This document shows, piece after piece, positions 54,470-63,908 of a stretch of DNA of 64,000 nt (its first letter is position 1; each line of letters starts with the position of its first letter). This stretch comes from Cryobacterium sp. PH29-G1 (lineage in GTDB: Bacteria; Actinomycetota; Actinomycetes; Actinomycetales; Microbacteriaceae), in NCBI RefSeq assembly GCF_030063365.1, contig NZ_JASISY010000010.1, forward strand, positions 61,306 to 125,305, in the 5' to 3' direction. The translations under genes were made by a program, and so were the position numbers. The notes beneath the pieces were generated by a model that had not been told where the DNA came from, ran no database searches, and saw only the letters and a list, made by a program, of their open reading frames with translations.

Positions 54470-54691
54470 CTAGGACGCGTTGAGCGCTGCCGCTGCGCGG
54501 ACGAGCCCGTGGCAGGCTGTGGCGTTGATCTTGTCGCCCTCGTACAGGTCGATGGCTCGCCTCACACCTGCGGTCTGACTGGCGTTGAACAGTTCATCGG
54601 CGTCGGCCTCAAGAATCAAGCCGCGAATGTGGACCAGCATGTCGCCACGCCAGTCGCCTAGTGCGGCAATGATCTCATCTATCGACGTCAT
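54470..54691 (-). pseudogene. Internally deleted DUF1801-family protein (73 residues)
   Basis: The N-terminus MTSIDEIIAALGDWRGDMLVHIRGLILEADAD matches the start of DUF1801 proteins. The remainder, ELFNASQTAGVRRAIDLYEGDKINATACHGLVRAAAALN, matches their C-terminal third. The middle of about 50 residues, normally holding WKKPSNP-like and LTF blocks, is absent. The join is in frame, so a short protein could still be made, but the fold core is lost. Comparison is from memory of the family. Confidence 0.65.
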
Positions 54692-54776
54692 CGGAATCTC
54701 CGCTACCTCTCTGTCACACCGGGCGCAGCCCGCACGTCACCCATAGTATGAGACCTCGACGGAAAGCGTGATCCCC

Positions 54777-55610
54777 ATGGACGAGACTGCAGCTTTCGAG
54801 CGGGAGCGCCCCCGGTTGTTGCGTATTGCCGGACGAATCCTGCGTGACGACGCAGAGGCCGAAGACATCGTCCAACAAACGTGGCTGCGCCTCCACTCCA
54901 CCGAGGCTGTCATTGACAACCTGCCCGGCTGGCTGACCACGGTGACCACGCGGCTCTGTTTGGACAGACTGCGCGCCCCGAAACCGATCCTCGTGGACGA
55001 TCTGGCGTTCCCTTCGCTGACTGAAGATCCAGCCGATGCACTTGCCCTGGCCGACACGGTTGGGATTGCGCTCCAGGTGGTCTTGGACCGCCTCACACCG
55101 AATGAGCGGGTAGCGTTCGTGCTCCACGACAGCTTCAGTATTGATTTCCCCACGATCGCGGCGATGCTTGGGACCACTCCCGCCGCTGCACGCAAGCTCG
55201 CTTCGAGAGCGCGCAGCAAGGTCCGCCCGCAGGGCGTACAGGGCCGAGCTGACTGGGAAGTTGTGGATGCGTTCCTCGCCGCCGCCCGGCAGGGCGATTT
55301 TGAGCAGCTGTTGGCGCTGCTGGCGCCAGGGGCGGTGGTCGCCGGTGATGAAGCGGCGATCTCGGCGGGAACCCCAACCCGAATGGAAGGACGGAGCGCA
55401 GTCGCAGCGATGTTCAACGGCGCGGCCAAAGCCGCGTTGCCCGTCTTCATCGACGGCCGCCCGGGCGCAGCATGGTTTCATCGTGGCTCGCCGCGGGTCG
55501 CGTTCGATTTCACAGTCGTCAACGGGGTTGTCGATCGAATCGATTTCATCGCCGACCCGGCAATTTTGGAACGCCTCATCCGCCGTGCTGCAGGAGCGCA
55601 GCGGAACTGA
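54777..55610 (+). CDS. ECF41/SigJ-type RNA polymerase sigma factor
   Basis: A 277-residue sigma factor. Region 2 has ERERPRLLRIAGRILRDDAEAEDIVQQTWLRLH; region 4 has FPTIAAMLGTTPAAARKLASRARSKVR. The C-terminal SnoaL-like domain of about 100 residues (DWEVVDAFLAAARQGDFEQLLALLAPGAVV) defines the ECF41 group, in which the extension regulates activity instead of an anti-sigma factor. I prefer ATG 54777 (GGAAAG 10 bp upstream) over GTG 54768. The usual DGxGGK-type linker is not obvious. The usual partner oxidoreductase gene is not adjacent. Confidence 0.9.
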   Translation: MDETAAFERERPRLLRIAGRILRDDAEAEDIVQQTWLRLHSTEAVIDNLPGWLTTVTTRLCLDRLRAPKPILVDDLAFPSLTEDPADALALADTVGIALQVVLDRLTPNERVAFVLHDSFSIDFPTIAAMLGTTPAAARKLASRARSKVRPQGVQGRADWEVVDAFLAAARQGDFEQLLALLAPGAVVAGDEAAISAGTPTRMEGRSAVAAMFNGAAKAALPVFIDGRPGAAWFHRGSPRVAFDFTVVNGVVDRIDFIADPAILERLIRRAAGAQRN

Positions 55611-55723
55611 CCGGCGGCCTGCAACAAACGAACCCCTCAGCAGTCACACTTCCCGGCGCTCCACCGTCATACAGGTACCCAACCCCAATCGGGGCGACGC
55701 GTTCATAGTTAGGATTCGAGTCG

Positions 55724-55963
55724 ATGAAAACACTGACCTGCCGCCAGCTGGGCGGCTCTTGTGAAGAACCGATGCACGGCAAAACCGCTGATGAGGTTAT
55801 CAAGGCCCAGGACCGCCATCTCAAAGACGCCATCAAGTCCGGAGACACTACCCACGAACAAGCACACAAGGAAATGAAAGATCGTTGGAAGCACCCAAAA
55901 CGATCAGTGGACTGGTATTCCTCCACCAAGTCGGCGTTCGCCGAGTTACCCGAGGACGACTGA
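55724..55963 (+). CDS. DUF1059-like small protein
   Basis: A 79-residue protein. MKTLTCRQLGGSCEEPMHGKTADEVIKAQDRHLKDAI and MKDRWKHPKRSVDWYSSTKSAFAEL match DUF1059 proteins. It has two cysteines near the start. No clear ribosome-binding site, though GTTAGGA lies 12 bp upstream. Function unknown; it lies within the decayed accessory stretch but appears intact. Confidence 0.8.
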   Translation: MKTLTCRQLGGSCEEPMHGKTADEVIKAQDRHLKDAIKSGDTTHEQAHKEMKDRWKHPKRSVDWYSSTKSAFAELPEDD

Positions 55964-56039
55964 CCGGGTCGCCGCCGCCCAAAGAACCGCAACGGCCTTC
56001 TGCGCAACTACACGGCGAGACCTTCCGCAGCGCGCCCCG

Positions 56040-56228
56040 GTGTATCCGACTCGCAGCAAGCGACCTGTCGCGGCGATCATCAACGCCGACCAGCTGAATA
56101 AGCTGATTGAGGACTCCGATGAACTCGCCGACATCCGGGCAGTCGATGCAGCTTGGGAGGAAACAGAGCGACTTGGTGAGACGCCCGTTCCTTGGGAGGA
56201 CGAAAAGCGTGACCTCGGTCTGTCGTGA
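56040..56228 (+). pseudogene. 5'-truncated Phd/YefM-type antitoxin
   Basis: From RPVAAIINADQLNKLIEDSDELADIRAVDAAWEETERLGETPVPWEDEKRDLGLS the sequence matches the C-terminal two thirds of Phd/YefM antitoxins. The DNA-binding N-terminus is missing and replaced by MYPTRSK. The stop overlaps the next start (GTGA), as in intact phd-relE operons. Confidence 0.7.
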
Positions 56229-56434
56229 CTTACACGGTTCAGATTACGTCAAGGCGCTGCAGTGGATGCTCGGCCGCGATGACCCTCGACGTGTACGCCG
56301 ACCTCTTCGATGACGACTTGGACAGCGTCGCAGTGGCCCTCGATCAGGCCCGAATGAATTCAAGTGTGGGCAAAATGTGGGCAAACGAAGGTCCTGGGAC
56401 CCCTGCTACCAAGTTAAAATCCAGATCAGCATAG
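56225..56434 (+). pseudogene. RelE toxin start fused to a tyrosine-integrase C-terminal remnant
   Basis: GTG 56225 gives MTYTVQIT, the start of a RelE/ParE toxin, which stops resembling one at about 56248. From there VKALQWMLG (frame shifted by one, 56248-56274), then SAAMTLDVYADLFDDDLDSVAVALDQA (56273-56360) are the C-terminal end of a phage-type tyrosine recombinase, normally continuous as MLGHxSAAMTLD. A small deletion (about 11 bp by comparison with the family pattern) explains the shift. It ends 12 bp before the tRNA-Leu 3' end. Confidence 0.7.
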
Positions 56435-56446
56435 AAATAAACGCGG

Positions 56447-56520
56447 TGCCCCCACTGGGACTTGAACCCAGACTGTGACGATTTTAAGTCGTCTGCCTCT
56501 GCCAATTGGGCTATGGGGGC
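56447..56520 (-). tRNA. tRNA-Leu (anticodon UAA), short variable arm
   Basis: Minus-strand cloverleaf: acceptor GCCCCCA/TGGGGGC, D arm with AATTGGCAGAGGC, anticodon stem GACGA/TCGTC with loop CTTAAAA (UAA), variable loop of only 5 nt (ACAGT), T arm CTGGG TTCAAGT CCCAG, discriminator A. The 3' CCA is not fully encoded (ACCG). The total is 74 nt, without the long variable arm usual for leucine tRNAs. Confidence 0.9.
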
Positions 56521-56545
56521 ATGCCCTAAGACGGGCTCTTACAGC

Positions 56546-56586
56546 GTAGGTGCTGCCGGGCGATGGTCTCGTCCGGCAGCACCTAC
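56546..56586 (-). terminator. Terminator downstream of the NADH dehydrogenase gene
   Basis: GTAGGTGCTGCCGG, 13-nt loop, CCGGCAGCACCTAC: a perfect 14-bp stem 8 bp beyond the stop codon (read on the minus strand), followed by a mixed tail. Confidence 0.75.
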
Positions 56587-56594
56587 AGAAAACA

Positions 56595-58103
56595 CTACTT
56601 CGAAGCGGATGCCTCGGCGGCAAACTTCTCCGCAGCCGGGGCCTTGGCGACGGGCGCCTTGGTCGCGGGCGCTGCGGCATCCGTTGCGGCAGCCTTGGCC
56701 GTGGGCTTGCGCGGCGCACGAGGTGCACGCGGCGCGGCCGGGGCCTTGGCCGCGGGTGCTGCCGGTGCTGCAGCTGCCGCCGGCGGCTTCGGACGCGAGG
56801 CGAACTCTTCGAATACGGCGCGCGGGTTTTCGGTGGCGCTCAGCGAGACGACGTCGCGACCGAGGAAGAGATTGTTGACCCAGCCGCCGACGACGCGCAG
56901 CTTGCGCTCCCAGCTCGGCATGGCCATTCCGTGGTAGCCGCGGTGCGCGAACCAAGCCGGCATGCCCTTGATAGCGAGGTTGCCGGACTGAAACACGCCA
57001 ACGCCGATGCCGAGGCCGGCGACCGCGCCCAGGTTCTTGTGGAAATACTGCACCGGGGCTTCGCCGCGCAGCACGGCAACAAGGTTCTTGGCCAGCAACT
57101 TGCCCTGACGCACAGCGTGCTGAGCGTTGGGAACACAGTTGCCGCCGACGCCGCCGCCGCTCAGGTCGGGAACGCAGCTCACATCGCCGGCGCCCCAGGC
57201 GTCAGCGATGATGTCGTCTTCGGTTCCCACACGCAGGTCGGCGCGAACCTGCAGGCGACCGCGCTCTTCGATGGGAAGGTCGGTGTGACGCACGATCGTC
57301 GGGTTGGCCATGACTCCGGCCGTCCAGACAATGAGATCGGTCTCGAAGGTCTCACCGGTGGAGAGCTCGATCTTGCCGTCGACCGCGCTGGTGAGCTGGG
57401 TATCCAGGTGAATCTGAGCACCGCGCCCGGCGAGATTGTCAATGACCCACAGGCTGGTCTTGAGCGAGACCTCGGGCATGATGCGGCCCATAGCTTCGAT
57501 GAGGTGAAAGTTGGTCTCTTCGAAGCTGATCTCCGGGTACAGGGTGAGCAACGAGGTGGCGAAGGAACGCAACTCGGCGAAGACCTCGATGCCGGCGAAA
57601 CCGCCACCGACCACAACGAAGGTGAGCAGGCGGTCGCGCTCGGGGCCGGCCGGCAATGCGGCGGCCTGATCGAAGTTCGTGAGCACGCGGTCGCGGATCG
57701 CCACGGCCTCTTCGATGGTCTTGAGACCAATAGCCGAGTCGGCGACGCCCGGAATCGGGAACGTACGCGACACGGCACCGGCGGTCACCACGACGATGTC
57801 GTAAGCGAACTCGTACGGCTCGCCGGTCGGCGGCGTGATGGTGGCGGTCTTCTCCGCGTGGTTCACGTGGGTGACCTTGGCCGAGATGACGTTGGTCTTC
57901 TTGAGGTGACGGCGGTGCGACACGACCGCGTGACGCGGCTCGATCGAACCGGCAGCGACCTCCGGAAGGAAGGGCTGGTACGTCATGTACGGCAGCGGGT
58001 CAACGATGGTGACCTCCGCTTCGCCGGATCGCAGCCACTTCTCGAGCTTCCATGCCGTGTAAAAACCGGCGTATCCGCCACCAACAATGAGAATTTTGGG
58101 CAC
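56595..58103 (-). CDS. Type II NADH dehydrogenase (NDH-2) with basic Ala/Pro/Lys tail
   Basis: A 502-residue FAD enzyme passing electrons from NADH to quinone without proton pumping. FAD motif ILIVGGGYAGFYTAWKLE at the start, NADH motif FVVVGGGFAGIEVFAEL near 160, and the AWGAGDVSCVPD block near 300. Start GTG 58103 with GGAGG upstream. After about residue 435 a 65-residue tail rich in Ala, Pro and Lys (PAAPRAPRAPRKPTAKAAATDAAAPATK...) follows, resembling histone-H1-like or linker sequence, not part of NDH-2. Confidence 0.92.
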   Translation of the reverse strand: MPKILIVGGGYAGFYTAWKLEKWLRSGEAEVTIVDPLPYMTYQPFLPEVAAGSIEPRHAVVSHRRHLKKTNVISAKVTHVNHAEKTATITPPTGEPYEFAYDIVVVTAGAVSRTFPIPGVADSAIGLKTIEEAVAIRDRVLTNFDQAAALPAGPERDRLLTFVVVGGGFAGIEVFAELRSFATSLLTLYPEISFEETNFHLIEAMGRIMPEVSLKTSLWVIDNLAGRGAQIHLDTQLTSAVDGKIELSTGETFETDLIVWTAGVMANPTIVRHTDLPIEERGRLQVRADLRVGTEDDIIADAWGAGDVSCVPDLSGGGVGGNCVPNAQHAVRQGKLLAKNLVAVLRGEAPVQYFHKNLGAVAGLGIGVGVFQSGNLAIKGMPAWFAHRGYHGMAMPSWERKLRVVGGWVNNLFLGRDVVSLSATENPRAVFEEFASRPKPPAAAAAPAAPAAKAPAAPRAPRAPRKPTAKAAATDAAAPATKAPVAKAPAAEKFAAEASASK

Positions 58104-58125
58104 GATGAGAAGGCCTCCTACATGA

Positions 58126-59442
58126 TTATGATTGTGCGAAATCTTTGGGGTTGCGCCGAATTCGCTTGATATGCCGAGTGGCCCCAATGCCGAGCAGCGT
58201 TACTAGGATACCAAACACCACGAGCAGAGCGAGCGGAAGGCTGATATACGTCAGGGTCAGCTGGTTCGGCAGCCAAGCATTGAGCATATTTTGCACCGGT
58301 AACGCCGGGTCGTCATCGGCAGCCACCGGAGCCTCGGCAACGGGTGTCTCGGTGGGCACGACCTCGATCTCAGCCCGGCGGTGCAGCGTGATCCACTCGG
58401 TCAGCAGCTCGCTGGGAGTCGCTCCGGTCGCCGGCGCAACATAGCGCGTCACTGCGGCTGCGGCATCGATCAGACCGTTGCCATAGATCGGACTGGGCAC
58501 GGACTGGCCGTTCGCGTTCGCCGTGGCGATAACGCGATTCATGACTCCCGCCGCATCCAGGTTGGGATACGCCGCCCGCACGAGGGCCACGAGCCCGGAC
58601 ACGATCGGCGCTGCCGCGCTGGTCCCGTCCCACTGCACGTAGGTCGAATCGGGCATGACCCCGACCAATTTCTCGCTCGGTGCGGCGATGGCAATGGTGA
58701 TGCCCTGCGAGGACGCGTCGAAGCTCGCCGATTTGTTGCGGTCCACACCGGCGACCGTCAGCACGCCGGGGATCGTCGCGGGAGCACCGACTTCGGTGGT
58801 GCCACTCCCCCGGTTGCCGGCCGCGGCCACGACGACGACATCGTTTTCAAAGGCGTAGAGAAAAGCGTCGTCCCAGCTCTCCGGCCAGTACAGCGTGTTT
58901 CGGGTCAGTGACATGTTGATGACGTCGGCCCCGTTGTCAACGGCCCAACGGATGCCCTGCGCAATCTGATCATCGTTGCTGACGGCGGACCGTGTGCTGC
59001 CGAACGCAACCGAGACCGCCAGGATCGAGGCCTCCGGCGCCACGCCGATGAGGCCGGTCCCGTCTCCGGTGCCACGACCGGCCAGGAGCGAAGCCACGAG
59101 GGTGCCGTGTTCACCGTCATCATCGTCGCCGGCTACGGGAGTTTGGCCGTCTGCGGTACCGAGGCCGGAGACATCCGTTCCCCCGGTCACGACCCCATTC
59201 AGCTCAGCGACGCTGCCGTCGACTCCGGAGTCGATGACGGCAACGGTGACACCGGCACCACGAGTGGTGTTCCAAGCTTCGGCGAACCCGTAGTCGCCGA
59301 GCCAGTACTCGAGGTCACGAATTTGATCGGCGTGTGCGGCGGGTGCATCGAGTAGAACGGAGCCGGCGATGGTGCCGCCGAATAGTGCCGTGGCGAGGGC
59401 GATCGCAATGCCCGCGCTGAGCCGACGGGCGATCGGAGTCAC
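58126..59442 (-). CDS. S8 subtilisin-like serine protease, membrane-anchored (mycosin-like)
   Basis: A 438-residue secreted protease. Signal peptide ARRLSAGIAIALATALFGG; catalytic Asp71 (AVIDSGVDG), His112 (DGEHGTLVASLLAG), Asn210 (AAAGN) and Ser275 (WDGTSAAAPIVSG). A C-terminal helix (about 400-422) with a basic cytosolic end (RHIKRIRRN) anchors it outside the membrane. The layout resembles mycosins of type VII secretion, but no ESX genes are here. Start GTG 59442 overlaps the DUF501 stop (GTGA). Confidence 0.92.
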   Translation of the reverse strand: MTPIARRLSAGIAIALATALFGGTIAGSVLLDAPAAHADQIRDLEYWLGDYGFAEAWNTTRGAGVTVAVIDSGVDGSVAELNGVVTGGTDVSGLGTADGQTPVAGDDDDGEHGTLVASLLAGRGTGDGTGLIGVAPEASILAVSVAFGSTRSAVSNDDQIAQGIRWAVDNGADVINMSLTRNTLYWPESWDDAFLYAFENDVVVVAAAGNRGSGTTEVGAPATIPGVLTVAGVDRNKSASFDASSQGITIAIAAPSEKLVGVMPDSTYVQWDGTSAAAPIVSGLVALVRAAYPNLDAAGVMNRVIATANANGQSVPSPIYGNGLIDAAAAVTRYVAPATGATPSELLTEWITLHRRAEIEVVPTETPVAEAPVAADDDPALPVQNMLNAWLPNQLTLTYISLPLALLVVFGILVTLLGIGATRHIKRIRRNPKDFAQS

Positions 59443-60011
59443 TCCGAAGCCGCCACGGGCACACTTGGCTCCTGCTCGCCTGACGCCGGTACGCCAGCTT
59501 CGGCGGCGTAGTCCAGGCAAACACAGACCGCGGGCGACCAGGGGGCGCGTTCGAGCGCGAGGTCGCCGATCGGGTTCACGCCGGGCCCGGCGGCCAGAGA
59601 ATGAGCGGCGAGGGCATGCAGGCATTTGACCCGGGTCGGCATGCCACCGGAGGAGATTCCGGCTATTTCCGGCACGAGGCCGAGCTGGTCGCGGTCGAGC
59701 AGAAAGCTCTCGTGCGCACGCTCGTAGGCGGCGCGCACGTCGTCATCGTTGGCGAGCAGATCGTTGTACTCGTTCATGACCTGCGTGGCCTCGAGCGACG
59801 AGATCGCCGCGGTCGCCGCCGGGTGGCATAAATAGTACAGCGTGGGAAACGGGGTGCCGTCGGCCAGGCGCGGAGCGGTCGCGACCACGGTCGGGGCGCC
59901 ACAGACACAGCGAGCGGCGATACCGACGACGTTGCGGGCCGGGCGGCCGAGCTGAGCCGAGACGAGGTCGATGTCGGCCTGGCTGAACGGGTCGAATGGC
60001 GGCCGGGTCAC
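59439..60011 (-). CDS. DUF501 family protein
   Basis: A 190-residue protein: PFSQADIDLVSAQLGRPARNVVGIAARCVCGAPTVVATAPRL, then FPTLYYLCHPAATAAISSLEA and SSGGMPTRVKCLHALAAHSLAAGPGVNPIGDLAL. These match DUF501, an actinobacterial family of unknown function usually placed after eno and the ftsB-like gene, as here. Conserved cysteines (CVC, LCHP, KCLH) could bind metal. Start GTG 60011 overlaps the upstream stop. Confidence 0.9.
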   Translation of the reverse strand: MTRPPFDPFSQADIDLVSAQLGRPARNVVGIAARCVCGAPTVVATAPRLADGTPFPTLYYLCHPAATAAISSLEATQVMNEYNDLLANDDDVRAAYERAHESFLLDRDQLGLVPEIAGISSGGMPTRVKCLHALAAHSLAAGPGVNPIGDLALERAPWSPAVCVCLDYAAEAGVPASGEQEPSVPVAASE

Positions 60012-60526
60012 GGCGTGGCCCCGTCCGTGGCGGGTGCCGCAGCCTGCGGAGCGAGGCCGGCGGTCATGGTGGAGGCGAACAAGGAACCCAGCCAATCAAT
60101 CGTGGTGCTTTGAATAATGGTGCTGACCGGTGCGGCCTCCGCTTCCAGCGGGGCTACGACGGGCAGATCGTTGATGACAAGAAAACTGATATCGCCCGGC
60201 AGCACGTACGAGAGTCGTTCGCGGGCCTGAGTTGTGATGTAGGTGCGGTCATTCCAGCGCTCGCGCTGGCTCGTGAGCTGATCGACCTCGGCTTTCTGAT
60301 CGGCAACGCTCGCGCTGAGCCGGCTGATCTGCTGCCGCTGCTCGGCGTAGGTGCGCAGGCTCGGCGCCAGTACCACGACGGCGAGAACGAGCACGACCAT
60401 CATCACAAGCGAAAAGCCCGAAAAGCGGATGCTGCGGAGCCAGCCTCCAGCGGGCGTATCAACCGGCGACCCGACGGGTGGCTGCCGGGCCTTCTGTGGT
60501 GCGGAACCGGGTCGTTTCTGGCCCAT
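60008..60526 (-). CDS. Septum formation initiator (DivIC/FtsB-like)
   Basis: A 172-residue single-pass division protein: cytosolic Pro-rich N-terminus, helix (about 38-57, SLVMMVVLVLAVVVLAPSL), coiled coil (YAEQRQQISRLSASVADQKAEVDQLTSQRERWND) and the ARERLSYVLPGDISFLV motif of DivIC/FtsB. ATG 60526 has GAGGAG 6 bp upstream; the longer start at 60568 does not. The Pro/Ala tail extends into the DUF501 overlap. It lies downstream of eno, the standard actinobacterial order. Confidence 0.92.
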   Translation of the reverse strand: MGQKRPGSAPQKARQPPVGSPVDTPAGGWLRSIRFSGFSLVMMVVLVLAVVVLAPSLRTYAEQRQQISRLSASVADQKAEVDQLTSQRERWNDRTYITTQARERLSYVLPGDISFLVINDLPVVAPLEAEAAPVSTIIQSTTIDWLGSLFASTMTAGLAPQAAAPATDGATP

Positions 60527-60590
60527 GGCAGCTCCTCTCGCTGGCTCGTCGGATGCGGTGCTGTTCAAAAATGGTACCGAGTGTAGCTGT

Positions 60591-60628
60591 GGGCTCCCAA
60601 CCGCCGAAGACTCGGTGGTCGGGAGCCC
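60591..60628 (-). terminator. Hairpin between eno and the DivIC-like gene
   Basis: GGGCTCCCAACCGCCGA, 4-nt loop, TCGGTGGTCGGGAGCCC: a 17-bp stem with two mismatches, 21 bp after the eno stop, without a U-run. Confidence 0.6.
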
Positions 60629-60648
60629 GAATGTACTGGTGAGCGGGG

Positions 60649-61959
<1,311 letters not shown>

Positions 61960-62070
61960 CTACGTAGACGCCGGGGTTGAGTCGGATGAAGGTCGGTGTG
62001 CGCCGGGGACACCGGGCGAATTCAGTCTAACCAAACCCATGGGTAGATCCGCTGAACCGGATGGCTCGCC

Positions 62071-63324
62071 TCAGGCGCCGAGGGCTTTGAACTCGAGGTC
62101 GGCGGCCGACCCGGTTGCTGCTGTGACGAAGGCGAAACGCCCGTAGCCGGCATCGCCGGCGCGGTCGAGCAGAGCCTTCAGATTTTTCGTACGGCGTTCC
62201 AGGCTCACGCGCAAGCCGGTGGCCACGAGGTCACGCTTGAGCGCGACCAGGCTGGCCGGGTCGGCGTCCTTGTCGTAGACCAAAACCACCGCCTGCTCTG
62301 CGGATGCGGCATCCGTGTGCAGCAGATCGACGATGCGTTCAAAGCCGATCGAGAAACCGCAGGCCGGCACGTCGGTGCCGAGAAACCGGCCGATCATGCC
62401 GTCGTAGCGGCCGCCGCCACCGAGGGAGTAGCTGAGGTCGGGGTGGGAGATCTCGAAGATCGTGCCGGTGTAGTAGCCCATGCCGCGCACGAGCGTCGGA
62501 TCGAAGACGAGGTCAACGCCGGGCAGCGCGGCACGCAATGCCGTGAGGTCACTGAACGCGGCGGGGTCCAGCCAGGCCGGCGCGCTGTCGCCGAGTGACC
62601 AGCCGCCGGTGCCGAGCTCGGTGAGCAGGGCGGCCAAATCGGGGGCGTCGATGCCGAGGCTGTGCAGCTCTGTGGCCACGCCGTCGACACCGATCTTGTC
62701 GAGCTTGTCAATCACGATCAGGGCCCGTTCGGTCAGTTCGATGGCGACGCCCCAGTGCGCGAGCAGTGCGGAGAGAATGCGCCGGTCGTTGATGCGAATG
62801 GAGCAGCCCGTAAGCCCGAGCTTGTCGAGGGTTTCCGCTGTCGCTGTGATCAGTTCAATCTCGGCGAGCGCGCCGGCCTCACCGATGATGTCGATATCGC
62901 ACTGCATGAACTGGCGGTAGCGCCCCTTTTGCGGGCGTTCGGCCCGCCAGACCGGGGCAATCTGAATGGACCGAAACACCGGGGATAGTGCAGCGCGGTG
63001 GGTGGCGTAGAACCGTGCCAGCGGAACCGTCAGGTCAAAGCGCAGTCCGAGGTCCGCCAGGGACAGCAGATCCTCGTTCTCGGCCGCGACGGCGACATCC
63101 GCCGGGCTCAGGCCGCGCTTGAGCACGGCGAAGGCGAGCTTCTCGTTGTCGCCGCCCAGACCGGAGTGCAAGCGGGCCGAGTCTTCCATGACCGGTGTTT
63201 CGATCTCGTCGAAGCCGTGCGCACGAAAACTCTCCCGGATGATGCCGAGGGAACGTTCACGCACCGCTTTGTCGGCGGGAAGAAAATCGCGCATTCCGCG
63301 CGGCGGGGTCACTGCAATAGCCAT
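62071..63324 (-). CDS. hisS: Histidine--tRNA ligase
   Basis: A 417-residue class II synthetase. Motif 1 region PPRGMRDFLPADKAVRE; motif 2 FRSIQIAPVWRAERPQKGRYRQFMQCDIDIIGE; the histidine A loop GMGYYTGTIFEI; motif 3 DVPACGFSIGFERIVDLL. C-terminal anticodon-binding domain about 325-417. Length is typical. Same strand as ferritin upstream and eno downstream. Confidence 0.96.
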   Translation of the reverse strand: MAIAVTPPRGMRDFLPADKAVRERSLGIIRESFRAHGFDEIETPVMEDSARLHSGLGGDNEKLAFAVLKRGLSPADVAVAAENEDLLSLADLGLRFDLTVPLARFYATHRAALSPVFRSIQIAPVWRAERPQKGRYRQFMQCDIDIIGEAGALAEIELITATAETLDKLGLTGCSIRINDRRILSALLAHWGVAIELTERALIVIDKLDKIGVDGVATELHSLGIDAPDLAALLTELGTGGWSLGDSAPAWLDPAAFSDLTALRAALPGVDLVFDPTLVRGMGYYTGTIFEISHPDLSYSLGGGGRYDGMIGRFLGTDVPACGFSIGFERIVDLLHTDAASAEQAVVLVYDKDADPASLVALKRDLVATGLRVSLERRTKNLKALLDRAGDAGYGRFAFVTAATGSAADLEFKALGA

Positions 63325-63365
63325 GCGGCAATTCTTGCAGGTTCTGGGAGGTGAGCGCCCCGGGG

Positions 63366-63899
63366 CTAGAGCGCTCCACCGGCGGCACCGGGGGCATCCG
63401 CTTCGAGACCGCCGTCGCCGACGTTCTCGCGGGCGACGAAGTTCTCAATGTCGAACAGGTTGTCACCGGCACGTTCGGCGATGGTGAGCAGGGTTGACAT
63501 CGAGGCGATCTCTTCGACCTGTTCCTTGAGGAACCAGAGCATCGCCTGCTCACCGAGCGCGTCGCCATCGGCGCGGGCCGCGCGGAACAGGGCTTCGATC
63601 TGGGCCGTGACCTGGCGTTCCTGCGCGAGGGCCAGACTGATCGGCTCGACCGCGTTGGCGAAATCATTCTTGACGGCCGGGATACCGGGAATGACGACCT
63701 CGAGATCGCGGTCCATGCGGTACTGCACGAGCATCATCGCGTGGTTGCGCTCTTCGAGGGACTGGCGATAGAAGTGGCCGGCCAGCTGCGGCAGCGACTG
63801 GGTGTCGAACCAAACCGCAATTGCGATGTACTGCTGCGACGCAGCGAATTCGTTGCCGATCTGGGCAGAGAGGAGCGTATTAAAGGAGGTGGCAGTCAT
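63366..63899 (-). CDS. Non-heme ferritin
   Basis: A 177-residue four-helix ferritin storing iron. Ligands: Glu in GNEFAASQQYIAIAVWFD, Glu/His in YRQSLEERNHAMMLVQY, Glu in LALAQERQVTAQIEAL and FLKEQVEEIASMSTLL. It lacks the heme-binding Met pattern of bacterioferritin, so it is an Ftn-type. AAGGAGGT ribosome-binding site on the minus strand. No Fur-like box was noticed upstream within the window. Confidence 0.93.
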   Translation of the reverse strand: MTATSFNTLLSAQIGNEFAASQQYIAIAVWFDTQSLPQLAGHFYRQSLEERNHAMMLVQYRMDRDLEVVIPGIPAVKNDFANAVEPISLALAQERQVTAQIEALFRAARADGDALGEQAMLWFLKEQVEEIASMSTLLTIAERAGDNLFDIENFVARENVGDGGLEADAPGAAGGAL

Positions 63900-63908
63900 G
63901 CTTTGACG

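Noticed and set aside
56040..56434. Functional toxin-antitoxin pair
   Set aside because: The antitoxin lacks its DNA-binding N-terminus and the toxin ends after eight residues, then reads integrase sequence.
58126..59442. Type VII secretion locus, suggested by the mycosin-like protease
   Set aside because: No EccB/C/D/E, WXG100 or PE/PPE-like genes nearby; the surroundings are division and glycolysis genes.
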